DNA from: Rhopalosiphum padi
Taxonomy: Eukaryota; Arthropoda; Insecta; Hemiptera; Aphididae
Length of the DNA: 64,000 bases
Direction of reading: 5' to 3'
Assembly: GCF_020882245.1 (NCBI RefSeq)
Contig: NC_083597.1
Span: 15,038,581-15,102,580 of the forward strand
This document shows positions 37,501 through 49,511 of the stretch, piece by piece (the stretch's first letter is position 1; the number at the start of each line of letters is the position of its first letter). Made by a program: the position numbers and the translations under genes. The notes below the pieces were generated by a model that saw only the letters and a list, made by a program, of their open reading frames with translations, had not been told where the DNA came from and searched no databases.

Positions 37501-39508
37501 TATTTTCAGGTATATAGTGATATTATTACATATTTATACCTGCGTTTGTTTAAACGACATAGCATATCCCATGTGGCCCGCACATATACTGGTCTTAAAA
37601 TATTTTGATTTGATTTCCAAAAAGAACCAAAAAAATGTACAGGTACCTAGTAAGACCCCAAATTGTATAACTTTATTATTTTTCACATTCAATATTTTGG
37701 TTCCTTGTTTCCATTATGTTAGACCTAGTATAATGAATATATTTTTAAATATAGGACAGGTGGACCTGAACGATGTCCACCCGAGTACAAACCTTCAAAC
37801 GAGAAAGTGTTTTGGATTTATTTTGGCCTGCGGTTTATAGGTACCACTATGTTAGCAGCATCAGTTACAGTAATGGATCCAATTGCTTTAAGCCTAATAC
37901 AAAGGTATGGTGGACAGTTTGGAAGAGAAAGATTATTTTCAACTGTTGGCATGGCATTGTTCTCTCCTCTCACCGGTTGGCTAATTGATTCTATGAGTTT
38001 AAAAAAAGGTACAACAAATAATGTGATATATGTATGTTATGAAGAAAAATATTAATGTTGTTAATTATTATAAATATTAATGACATAATTTAAAATATAA
38101 AGTAACAGAATAAATGTAATGAATGTTCTCAACTATTAGGTTACACGGATTATTCATCTGCATTCTACACTTACGATATTCTCCTTGTTTTATCAATGGT
38201 AACATTACTAATGATGCCAGTAGGCATAAAAATGCCAGCAGATCATATCTTAAAAGACATGCTAAGACTTTTAAAATTACCACATGTAACAGCATTTATT
38301 TTTTTTTTGTTCATGCTTGGAAATTGTTGGGGATTTATAGAGTCATATTTATTTTTGTACCTTAAAGAATTGGGTGCTTCTAATTATTTATTGGGTAAGT
38401 TTTATTAAAAAAAGAAAATAATGAGTTGACATAATAAAACGAAATTTATAGGAATCACAGTGTCGGTGGCTACAATTAGCAGTATTCCATTTTTGTATGG
38501 GGCAGAAAAAATATCAAAAAAAATTGGACATGTCAATATTATTGTTATAGCTTTCTTTTCACACGCAGCTAGATTAATGGGTTATTCATTTATTGAGTAA
38601 GGTCACATTAAATAATTATAAAGAACTTATTTTATAATATAAAATTTATATTGCAGAGATCCATGGTGGGTATTTCCATTTGAAGCAATTGAATCCTTAG
38701 CAGTTCATTTGATGTGGGTTGCTGCTGCAACATATTGTGCTCTACTTGCTCCTAAAAATCTTCTAGCAACACTTATTGGTGTCATTGGAATGTCCCACTT
38801 CAGTCTTGGTAAATAGTACTTTATTTGTTTCAATCATTATTAAAACTGATAATATTTAAATGTGTTTAAGGTCGTGGAAGCGGAAGTTTTATTGGAGGAC
38901 TTTTAATTGGATCCTATGGAACTAGACAATCTTTTAGATTAATGGGATTACTTGGAATTTTAAGTGGAACTATATACGGTTTATTACATTGTATGTGGCT
39001 TTACAAGTTTGAAGATCGAACTAATACTGAGAAATCAGGTAAATTTTATCGATTTAAATGAACAGAATAATATGATGTGTTTATTAATTATATAAACAGT
39101 ATTATTTATATATATTTTTTTAATTTAGAGCCATCAGAAGTAGAATCTCTTAAAGGAGTTGAAGAAAACAATAAAGAAGATTTATCTGATTTAGAAGCTG
39201 AGGCTAGACGTTTAAGCTTAATGATTAAATTCAATCACCGTGGATCTTTAGCATCTTTGGATAAAGAACTACTACCAGCAACTAAATCCCAAAGCGATCT
39301 TCGAAGTGCATCATTGCAACTCCCTAAAGTTGATTTATTGAAGTCAACTCTTGAACTTAATTATTTACATAAAAAAGCTAATGTGAACAAACCTATTTTA
39401 AAAAAGGAAGAAGGTAGTGTGTCAACTCCACACATGAATAGAAAATCACTGATAATTCAAACTACAATGGAAGAAACTAATAATTTTGAAAACAGTGAAG
39501 AAAATTAA
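31560..39508 (+). CDS. Mfsd6: MFSD6-like major facilitator transporter, 13 exons
   Basis: Exons: 31560-31671, 31776-31898, 32001-32164, 34019-34216, 34440-34558, 34702-34892, 37299-37509, 37755-38008, 38140-38394, 38452-38596, 38657-38808, 38871-39038, 39129-39508. All are in phase, giving 823 residues (vertebrate MFSD6 is about 790). The N-terminal part holds membrane segments (LIPYLTIHMQSIGLSVEEIA, then FLAPPVSGFLVDKFGHYKP, the MFS loop pattern). A long polar, cysteine-containing loop spans about 134-420 (VWWSPCPSRECPEDEE, RCGGR, ERCPPEYKP). The second half has more membrane segments (FWIYFGLRFIGTTML, HVTAFIFFLFMLGNCWGFIE, WWVFPFEAIESLAVHLMW, GSFIGGLLIGSYGTRQSFR). A hydrophilic tail follows (from about 697). 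The family sits in membranes; its substrate is not known to me. Intron 3 carries a foldback MITE. Confidence 0.85.
33297..33871. mobile_element. 575-bp foldback MITE in MFSD6-like intron 3
   Basis: The two halves are inverted copies. On the left, ATTACCCATTGCGAT followed by CTGAAATAATGGAGATATCAT is mirrored on the right by ATGATATTTCTATTATTTCAG and ATCGCAATGGGTAAAT. Further inside, TTTGTAGACGTTTCAACATT is mirrored by AATGTTCAAACGTC and GTCTACAAAA. The ends are CAGACTATCCCG and CGGGACACTG. It has no coding capacity. The target duplication is unclear. Confidence 0.75.
34893..37298 (+). other. MFSD6-like intron 6
   Basis: This 2.4 kb intron is less AT-rich than the rest in places. It contains a TATA-like box (TATATAAG, 36662-36669) with an AATAAA 112 nt downstream (36781-36786), which could be a worn solo LTR or a cryptic promoter. 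The frame 35047-35316 shows no domain. Confidence 0.4.
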
Positions 39509-39551
39509 ATAACAAATAGATGAATAGTTGTTAAATTAAAAGAGTATTGGT

Positions 39552-39557
39552 TTTATT
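39552..39557 (-). terminator. Poly(A) signal of RBMX2
   Basis: The plus-strand TTTATT gives AATAAA on the minus strand, 30 nt beyond the RBMX2 stop. Cleavage 10-30 nt later would fall within about 20-35 nt of the MFSD6-like stop codon (39508). Confidence 0.55.
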
Positions 39558-39586
39558 ATAAACTCACATTATATTTACATAGAATT

Positions 39587-42536
39587 TTAATATTTTTTTT
39601 GTTTTTTATAATTCTTATCGTCTTCTTTATAACTTTTTCTTTTATTCTTGTCACCATAATCCTTGTTATTATATTCTTTTCTGTCGTCTTTTATCTTCTT
39701 TCTATCTCTTTCTCTTGATTTATCTCTATTACTATAGTCTTTAGAAGATATAGTTTTAGAATTTTTACTAACATCCTTCTCTTGACTTTGACTGTGTTTA
39801 GAACGTTTATTATTTTTCTCTTTCTTATAAGATATATCTTGTTCACATTTGCTATGTTTACTTCTATATTTTTCTCTTGAGCCTTCTCTTTGATATTTAT
39901 AGTACAAATTATCTTTTTCTTTAGATTTATCTCTGTGGTGCCGTTTCTTATCTTTAGTTTTGTTAGTTGCCTTATTACTTTTATAATCAGGACTTCTAAT
40001 TATTTCTGGAGTACAAACTTCTCGTTTTATTTCTGGAGTACAAACTTCTTGTTTGATTTCTGGAGTGCTAATTGTTCTTGTTCTTTGAATCTGTGGCGAT
40101 AACATTTCCTCTTTAATTTCAGTTTTAAATTCAGTTTTAACCTGGAAATCATCATTTTCAAATTTTTCAGTCTTAATTTTGTTAGTAGGTTCTGAATTTT
40201 TTGGTGGTTTGTAATCTTTAACATGATCAACACGTAATATTCGACCTAGCACACGCGTACCATTAAAGTTATCCACAGCTAATACTGTACTCCTTTGATC
40301 TTCATAGCATACAAAACAAAATCCTTTCTGTTTGCCAGTATCTTTATCCCGTACTAAATTAAGGTTAGTAATTTCTCCATATCTAAAATTAAAAACAATT
40401 TATTAGTTTTAATTATTTTATATGATTAACAAATTATAAAAAATTCAATTACTGAGAAAATATAGACATGATATCGCCTTCAGAAAGGTCATAAGGTAAT
40501 CCACCAACAAATATCCATGCACTTGATTTATATTCATCGTGCCATGAACTTTTAGGTAGTCGTTGCAATTCTTGTTCACTGAGTTTTTTCACATTTCTCA
40601 TATTTCTAAAAGAATAAAATACATTAATATACTTTAAATACATAATAAATAATACATTATACAGTATATAAACATTATTAAAAAATAATATTCATATTAA
40701 AATATTAATGATAATACTTGACTTGGTTTCAAATAATAAATAGTTTTACTTTTAAATGGTAGTTTTATTTTTATTTTTATTACCTTATAAAGTTATAACC
40801 AAAAATATATATAAACATAATTTTCTTTCATTAACATTTGAATTTTTTAATTTACTATATTTTATACTCACAATAATATTCTCAAATGCAATGTTTTTGA
40901 CAAATATTAATTCAATCTATAGTACAACTAAAGGTAAAATAAATTAATTTAATAACATCAAAAAACATAACATGGAATATACTTAATGATATAGTCTAAT
41001 AGACTGTCTTAGCTCAGGTTCGTTTTTATGTATACAATATATTATTAAATTAAAATTTAATACATCCATAACAATAAGCAATTTGACACCTACTTTACAA
41101 CGGGTGATACTCACTTGCCAAACTTTTTTCATATGTTTTTTTATTTAGGACTGTTTTAACAGCTGCACATATGGTTTTTCAATTATGTGTTACTTATGAT
41201 CCACACGTGGATCACCAGTCTTAAGTTTCATATGTATTGTATACCAGAGTGGCACTAATCAGGCCTTATAATACAGTTAAATATGTGAAAATTGTGATAC
41301 AATAAAATAAAATTATTAGTATTACATTATTTTTAATTACAAACTATATTAAATAATACAGTAAGTAAATTTGATAAGGAAAGAATTAAATAAAATTTAA
41401 GTTAAAATTGTCAATATAATTTTGTCATATTACATTTTTTAGGTATGCAACTTATTTTAAAATTATATTTTTATAAAGTAATACAACAGTTTTAATAACA
41501 CAACATTTTAAGCAGAGATTTGCATCCAAATCATCAAGAAACAAAAACAACCTCTAAAAAATTCAACACCCAATTCTCATATAATCCAAATGATGTTTTG
41601 TTCAAAAACATCCATAATATTATTATTATTAAAATAACCAAAATAAAACGTCCTAAAATAGTTAACCCAAAATATGAATAATTTTTTTTACAAATTCCAT
41701 GTGATGGTAATTTTATATTTTTTTTAGTTGGTTAGATTTTATAACTTGTTGACCTTAGTATTAATTATCGCAAGATATACGTTTGAGCAAACCAAATAAC
41801 AGCAGTACCATTGTACCAAACAGTAATTATTTAAATTTTCATTTTTTAAAATAATCATAACTCATAATTATTGTTACATTAACTATCACTGTAATCAGTA
41901 ATATTTAATGATTTAAAATAATATTTAAAACAAAATTGTATAAATTAAAAAATTAGGTACATAGTTTTTAAATTCTTGCTGTCTGCTGAACAACTTTGTC
42001 AATCCAAATAATAATGCTTAAGAGCAGTGGCGTTCTGAAGAAGACATTTTCAAGGAAATCCACCTCGTATGAATTATTAACTTTATCAATATTATTACTT
42101 GTTCGGTGATCATTGGTAGTCGCAATAACTGAATAGTAACGTAATACAGTAGCTCTTCGTTGTTAGTAGATAATTTTTGTTAAAAACATATATATTATAT
42201 ATATACATACTTTACTTTAGTTTGAAACATATTAACTATTATAAAAGTTACTGATAATAATATTCAACACAGCAAAAGCAAAAAATCTTAATTTTAACTA
42301 TATTATGTACATTTTTAATTAAAAATGATAAATTAAATAACTATATTATTATAAATTTGACTAAATATGTTTTAATTTTGGATTATAGTTCTATGGATAA
42401 TAATACGTTAAAGTTATTTTATAGGATAAACTACATAAAATTAATAAATAAAACATAAAGCATAAATGAACAACTGGTAGGTATATTAAGTAAAAGCGAT
42501 TATTTAAAAACATTGTACTTACGTTAATGGATTCAT
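39587..42536 (-). CDS. RBMX2: RNA-binding motif protein X-linked 2 homologue, 3 exons
   Basis: Exons on the minus strand: 42536-42523 (only 14 nt: ATG plus MNPLT start), 40605-40453, 40382-39587. Frame is kept, giving 320 residues, close to the vertebrate length. RBMX2 (yeast Ist3/Snu17) is a nuclear spliceosome component linked to the RES complex and activated spliceosome. The single RRM spans about residues 36-113, with RNP2 IFVGGL, RNP1 KGFCFVCY, and the family hallmarks SSWHDEYKSSAWIFVGGLPY and YEDQRSTVLAVDNFNG. After GRILRVDHVKDYK comes a Lys/Glu/Ser/Arg-rich, disordered tail. It includes three near-repeats of the type TPEIK.EVC (about residues 159-184) and many KDR/SRE motifs. The tiny first exon is supported by the family N-terminus MNPLT and by phase. 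Intron 1 is 1.9 kb and carries a dispersed-repeat fragment. Confidence 0.92.
40606..42522 (-). other. RBMX2 intron 1
   Basis: This is 1.9 kb of AT-rich sequence. A copy of the dispersed repeat of 23220-23705 lies at about 41000-41130 (TTAGCTCAG.TTCGTTTTT ... GATACTCACTTGCCAA). A CAGTGGCGT fragment resembling a transposon end lies at about 42025, without a partner. The frame at 40756-40947 is AT-biased and has no domain. Confidence 0.45.
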
Positions 42537-43584
42537 TTTAATAGTTGTTCGTTAGCCGTTTTTAATTTAGAAGGTTTACCTAATCTTAACTAGTCCTATT
42601 AATTTTTTTATGACATAAAATAACTATGTAGGTAATAAGTTTATTTTAAATCACATATTATTCACTTTATTACTCGTAGTAGTCTCGTACATCATAGTGC
42701 ACAGACTAATTAATAGTTCATATCAGTTTACTATCATGTTTTAAAATGTGTTTAGATCACAATTTATGATAACAACTTTATATTTACGATAGTACAGACC
42801 ACGGGCACGGACCAAGAAAATAAAAAATAGTTTACGGTTTTTATCATGTCTTTATAATATTTTTTACTCTATGTAAAAAAAACTAACACCTTGCCTAACG
42901 GTTTTTATCTGATATAATTAAATTGTGAAAATATTCTGCACAACACTAGAATTTGGATAGAAATTAGGATTATAGAATAAAGCGTTGACTTATTTAGTAA
43001 TTTAGTAATTATTGAATTTTACTAGTACTTTCATCGTATTATTTAGATGCACATTGTACACTAATATTGCATTATGACGTGATTAAAAACAAAAAATTTA
43101 AATTATTTCTTTGTTAGGTTATTGCAGTCAAGTGTTTGTTAGTTGTTACTGTCTTGTTACCGAGGAAACGGAACACGGACTTCTGCACCATTGTCAGTTA
43201 TAGTAATTATTTACCAGTTATAAGCCTTGAACAATGATTGTTTAACTATTATAACGTGTGGATTACATACTTTACAAATTATTCAGAACTCAGATACATT
43301 ATTCACTGAACTAATTTATGAAAATGAATGTCAATGGTCCATACAAATTTATTAAATGAAAACTTTTGCAACACATTTTTAAAATGCAAGTTTTTACAAA
43401 ATGTTCATTCAATTTGGAATATTTTGTATAATTATTGAACAATTGAGTCTATAGTAGTTTTATTGTAAAAATATGTATGTATTCTTTTTAATTTCTAAAT
43501 ATTCATTATATACAATGTCTATTTACTAAATTATGCATCCTATGTTTTAAATAATAATAATTTCACTATTCCTGAAAACAAAAT
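42537..43584. promoter_or_regulatory. Divergent promoter region RBMX2 / moonraker-like gene
   Basis: A head-to-head interval of about 1 kb. The stretch 43120-43200 is less AT-rich than its surroundings, as expected for a 5' UTR or core promoter. No specific element can be named. Confidence 0.4.
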
Positions 43585-46500
43585 ATGGAGGAAGAAGGTT
43601 TCAAATTCAAAGTGGGTATTTTATTATTTAATTTAAAAAAATTATTGTTTAATAATTTATACATGATTTATTACCTACCTATCAAAGCATTATTTTTGCT
43701 AAATTATCAATATACTTTATAGATACCAAGCTTGCTATGATGTTAGTATGTTACATACTGGCATGCACATCAATAATTTAAAATCAACTAATATTATAAA
43801 ATTATTTAATTAAAAAAAAAAACAATTTTCAATAGAATAACATGTTTTTCATATTAAGTACATTGACATTTATGAATTGGCTAGATTTATGTTTTATAAT
43901 CTAAATTATTTCTGTAGTATAAAGTTTGAATTATTATTTTTGAGTCATTACTATTTCAGCATATTTCCAAAGAAGATTTTAATAAAACTTACAAAAAAAT
44001 CAATCGTTGTCGACAAAAACAAATAGATGATCAACATTGGAACGTTTATATGGAATCAATCAAAAGTACAGACTCTAAAAAAACATACACTATTGAAAAT
44101 AACACGGACATTAAACAAAGTGAAAACTCATTTAATAAATATAGAAACAGCCAATCTAGCATGCATGATTCTATAAATTTATACTCATTGCATGATCCTT
44201 ATGATATAAATCATATACATGGGCTTAGAAAGTATTTAGTATAATTATTAATAATAATACTTTAATATTAATTTAAATTTAATATTTATTTTGTTTTTGT
44301 TATAGTCGTTTGTTTAAAACATTTATTGAGTTTTCTAATATTTTAGAAAATGCACTTTTGCCACCTGTTTTAAAAAGTGCTAAAAAAGTACGAATTAAAA
44401 TAAATGAATATGATCAACAAACAAATAATTACATATTTGATTTAAACTCACTGGTAAATAACTTAGTACCTAATTATTTATTTTGATATAAAATGCACTT
44501 ATATACATGATTATTAAATAATAACATTTGTCTGACTTTTTAACTGACTCAAAGAAAAAATATTAACAAATATAAGTTACATATTGTAATTAATGTTAGT
44601 ATGACAATAAATTTACAGTCAGGATAAATGTTTAAATTAGTGATTCTTTGAGAGAAGGAGCAATAGTATTTATATTTTTATTAGTAGGTATCTATATTTT
44701 TATATTGATTGAGGCAAAACAATTAATTACTATAGAATTAAATAATTTAAAAACAAACCAATTAAAATAATAAAATTGTTATTTTTAATTTTTATTGAGA
44801 ATAATTTTATTTTGAAATAATCAATTCTTACACACAAATTAAATACCATTTTTCTAAGGTCTGCACATACTACAGCGATAGTGGTAAAATTGTATTGTCT
44901 TTCGCCACAACAATAAATTTTATATGGCTAAAACATTTTAACGCCACCGCTGCAATGTATGGAGACCTTTATGGTGGTTTTGCCAGTAGATTACATCAGA
45001 GATTGTTACATTTTGAATTTTATTATTGTATTTCAGTTTTATGATATTAAAAAAGAATCAAAAAATGAAGACTTGCACAATAAAAAAAATAAAACTAATG
45101 TCACATTAAGAAAAGCTTTTCAAATTAAGTTAATTAAATGCTATAAATTAGCAATTAATGCCACAAAGGTATTTTTTATAAATAAAGTTAATTATAATAA
45201 TATATTAATATATAATATTCTAATGTTCTATACCACTTGAAGATGTGTTCAAAGACCTTGGAAGCTGGAATTTATAACCCTATTCAAAATAAAATGAAAA
45301 ATTTAATACAAATTATATCAGCTCTATCATTAACTACTGGCAAATATATTTATGGTGAAATATTCAAGAAAAAAAAGAAAGAAAGTTTTGTATGTATTAA
45401 TTTAGTTAAACTGTTTTTATCATTATTACTATATATTTAGATTGATTTCAACTTAATGACTCTAGGATTTAGTTCAACATTGCAAAGATTTAGAGAATAT
45501 GTTGGAGGAATGTGGTTATAAAGACACAGATATTGACAATCATAGTAATAATATTAATAGTAATATATTAAATGAGCTTTCTAATAAAGCTTTAAGTAAA
45601 CCTAAAACCCAATTATTTTCCGCCAATTCTAATCGATTAAGTATGTATAATCATGATAAACCAAAATTGGGATCATGCTATGCTCAGGGATGGTCAAAAA
45701 AATCATTTGAATCATCTAGAAATAAAGTTTTATCAAAACAAGACAATATCTTAAAAACTAATAATAATTTAGACGATATCAAAACTGTAATGGAAGAATA
45801 TCCCTTTGGAGAAATGAATGTAAGATATATTATAATGCATATAATTATAATTTTTTAGCATATAATTTTATTTTAGGAAACAAATTATAAATTTTTGTTT
45901 AAAGAGATACAAGATGAAAAATTAATTAATACCAATGAAGCAATTACGTTTTCAACTGATTCAAAAATAGTAAAGTATGTATAAGTGTGTATACCCAGAT
46001 TATTATTATTTGAGTATCTAAACTACCATAATATTGAGATCTAAATATTGTAAATAATATATTGGTTTAATTAATTATATGATAATGTAATAATCAATAA
46101 TACATATTTTATTCTTGTTGTCAGACAATTTATTTTAAATGCACATTCAAGAATATTAAGGAATTTATTTAAAAAAAATGTTATTTATTATAAGATGTCT
46201 AAATTGTTAGCTTATACTAAATTTTGATTATTATTTAAATAAATAAATACATATTTCAGGTCAAATAAATTAAAAACAACCAGTAATGTTGGGCTATACA
46301 TTATACAAGAAAACATCTGGAGAAAATTTCCTATTAAAAGTACTAAATTAGTTAAATTTATAATTCATAAAGATTTTAATTAAAGTGAATCTGGAGTAAA
46401 TAATACAACAAATTACATTTTAATTATCCTATGTTTAATTAAATAATAAGTGAATCTATTATTTGTAAATTAAGATATAAAGTTCTCTCAAAATGGATGT

Positions 46501-47176
46501 ATGGTTTTAAATATAACTCCACAACAAACTAAGGAACTTTATTTATACAAAAGACAATTCAAACAACAATCATTGATAGCAGAACATGATGTTAATATCT
46601 TATTCAAGTAAATATATTTATAATCTGTATTACATTCATGATGTAACAAATAAATCTTCTTTACCTACACTCCAAGTAAACCAAAGTATTTATGATATTG
46701 ATTTATATACGAGGACAAAAAACTTCTTTTTAATTGAGTTGACTTAATATTTTTCTCTGCATTAAATTTAAACTTTTAACTAAACATATTATTTAACAAT
46801 TGATGTTGTTACTAGATATCTATAACTTAACATTCTTAATGTTCACTTAATAACACAAAATATTTTGGTTTACTAAACTAGTTTGTACTCATTGAGTTAT
46901 AATATTTTTGTAAATTGTTTACAGGTTATCATTTAATTATTGTTAAATATTGTCATTATTCAAAAAACTTCAGTTTTATTTGACGTTTTCTAATTTCTAT
47001 ACTTAATTATAAATTATGTATCTATTAATTGTATTTATTAATTTAATTTAATTTCATGACTTTTCTTTTTAAGTATTTCAGAAACAATTATGGATGACCT
47101 GATAAATGAAGTTTTATCAAAAATTGATTATGATGCAATAATCAAGAATTTAATAAAAATGGAACTATTGGAATGA
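43585..47176 (+). CDS. Probable moonraker (KIAA0753)-like protein, 10 exons
   Basis: Proposed exons: 43585-43611, 43960-44231, 44306-44453, 45037-45168, 45243-45389, 45466-45819, 45877-45974, 46260-46339, 46475-46607, 47074-47176. All are in phase, giving 497 residues. There is no classical domain. The sequence is Lys/Asn-rich with helical segments. Three blocks resemble what I recall of vertebrate moonraker: an early HISKEDFNKTYKKINR.R (pattern ISxExLxxAxxxxxR), a middle KCYKLAINATKMC...NKMKNLIQIISALSL (repeat of A.....A...F, then L..LI..LS.C), and a C-terminal end SLIAEHDVN...SETIMDDLINEVLSK..YD...E (pattern IAE..SEELVDEAL). Moonraker is a centriolar-satellite protein needed for centriole duplication. 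Exon 8 is the weak point: its donor (A|gtacta) is poor, an alternative donor lies at 46282/46283 (giving 478 residues), and unspliced reading stops at 46381-46383. Exons 9-10 might therefore be skipped in one isoform. Confidence 0.6.
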
Positions 47177-49511
47177 TTTTAAATTTTCAAAGGCGTAATC
47201 ATTATTAATTTAAACACAATTATTTTTATATAGACATTAATTACGTAAAAATATATGTAATATTATTATAACAATAAAATCAATGATTAAAGCATTAAAT
47301 CTTAAGTAAGTAGAACATTGTATGGATTAGCACACTCAAGTGTTTCTAAACATTTTCGTTTTTCAAGATTCTTAGAAATCTAATAAAAACAATTTTTTAG
47401 AAATATTTAGTTATTTCTAGGTTAAAAAAATATGTTCCTTCTTATTAATTATCTATTAAAGTCTTAAAATGTTCAAACTTTTGTAACCACTCAATTGATT
47501 TCCTTTTTAGTTCCTATTACATATGGCAATATTCTAAATAATAATTCTGTATTTCTATTATTCTTTTCATCAATTTTCACAGTGAATACACCTATTCAAT
47601 TATTTTTAAATGAAAATGTCTCATTTTGACTAAATTTTTTTTAAAACAAAATTCATGATATTTTTATATATAATATATTTATTAAAGTATGTAAAATGTA
47701 TTTAACTTCTTGTATTTTGGTATGTTGGTTAACTTTTACTGAAAACATATTCATTATATCATTGGTAATTAATAATTAATTATCATGATTTATAATAATA
47801 CATGCATACCTATATGGCTACATATATGTATATAGAAGGTAGATCATACATTACTATTATTCATTTTTGAACTAATAATATCTACTGTAAAACAGTATAA
47901 ATAGTTTTGTTTATTAAAATGTAATTTCGTATAATAAAATTTATAATTAAATATTCATAAATAATAATTTTAAGTCCATACAAATAATGTTTTTGAATTA
48001 TAAAAAAATAATTAACATTGTTAATTCTATACTTCTATAGTTCTATAGTAAAATCCATAGTTTCGTTTAAATTTCAACTACAAATAAATTATACCAAAAA
48101 TAATAAGGTTTTTAAGATTTTTTAATTCCAGTATGAAATACTCATGACGAAAATTGTATCTAATTATTTTCATAGCCTATTTAAAAAATTGAATATTATT
48201 TACATTTTTTTAGTATAAAATACTATTTTCGTATTTTCGTATTGATTTTGATAAATTTTGTAAAAACTTGAACTTTAAATGCATATAAAAAAAAACCATA
48301 CCAAAATACCAATGTATTTTTATCAATTTTATGCAGATTTAGGAACAGTTTTCGTGGAATATTCTTTGGGGAGGAAGGGGAGTGTAAAAATGTTCCTAAT
48401 TTTTTTCTTTTTATAAAATAAACTGGCCCCTCTTCCCCCAAAAAAAGTTCCAACTAAATCCAATTTACTACCTGTAAATACCCCAAAGTTGAAAATTGAA
48501 ACATTTTTACAGTCTCAAAGGGCTATGACAATGATTAAAAAAACAAATTTATCATTGTAAAATCAAATAATTTCTACTAAATCCTAATACAATCATTAAA
48601 CATTCATCGCTCGGCTCAAAATCTAAAATTTATAAGGAATATTGTATTGTGCGCGTTAGATGTTGATCAAGCTAGGCAATTTTTAAATGTACAAAATTTT
48701 AAAAGTATAAATACTATGAATACCACTAACAGCTGGCGTCTATACAAGGGGCTAGGGGGAAAAGCACAAGAGCAATATTCTGCCAAAGTGCTAAAATATA
48801 TCATCATGTATAGAAAATGCTAATTTTTGGTGAATAATTCAATTTATTCCTTATTTGTTACATATTATTTATTTTTGAATTGCAACAAAAATACAAAATT
48901 TGTTAAAAACTAATTTTGGGAGTAAATTACTAAATTATTGTAGTTTGTTCGTCGTAACTCGTAAGTTCGTAACAAACAATTAACAAATGATTATGATCGT
49001 AAATCATAATTATTTTTAAATTGTAAGATATAATACGAATACGCACATTAATGAATCAGTTTTGCGATGATTTAAAGTTATTCATATTCTCCTTGGCCAA
49101 CCAAAGAGTTTGTAAAATTGTTGCCTCAAAGCATTTTTCCCGTAATCTACATCCAACATCCAAAATTCAAGTAAACACGAATCCCCGGTGTTTGTAAATG
49201 TTGTTCGAGTATTTAAACTTTTCGTCGTTAAATAATTGCATTTTTATTGTTTTATAAATTCTTTTAATGTCCACCAGTATTTAAAAAAAATTGAACTAGA
49301 TCATAAAAAATAAAGTGGTAAGTATTGATAATAATTTATGTACTCCGTATAATTGAAAATACTACCAAACAATAAGCATGATAATTATCACTTACGTGGT
49401 TTCACACTATATAGAAAATAAGTTTATTAAAATATATTTACGCTACATAAACATTTAAATTACGTTTTTAATTTTATATAAATAATTGTTTAATGTTTTA
49501 TAGCATATACA
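47177..49511. other. Intergenic DNA
   Basis: This is AT-rich with no gene seen. The minus frame 48223-48453 has no recognisable domain and includes simple G/C runs (TTCCCC, AAAAAAA). The 5' UTR of the zinc-finger gene probably lies in the less AT-rich part, 49060-49210. Confidence 0.4.
47273..47278 (+). terminator. Poly(A) signal of the moonraker-like gene
   Basis: AATAAA lies 97 nt after the proposed stop codon at 47174-47176. Its position supports exon 10 being the true last exon. Confidence 0.5.

Noticed and set aside
25391..39508. PHGDH and MFSD6-like gene as an operon-like unit
   Set aside because: They are 366 bp apart, but PHGDH has its own poly(A) signal and nothing indicates a shared transcript.
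41990..42080. CAGTGGCGTTCTGAAG as the end of a hAT element
   Set aside because: No mirrored end or target duplication could be found nearby.
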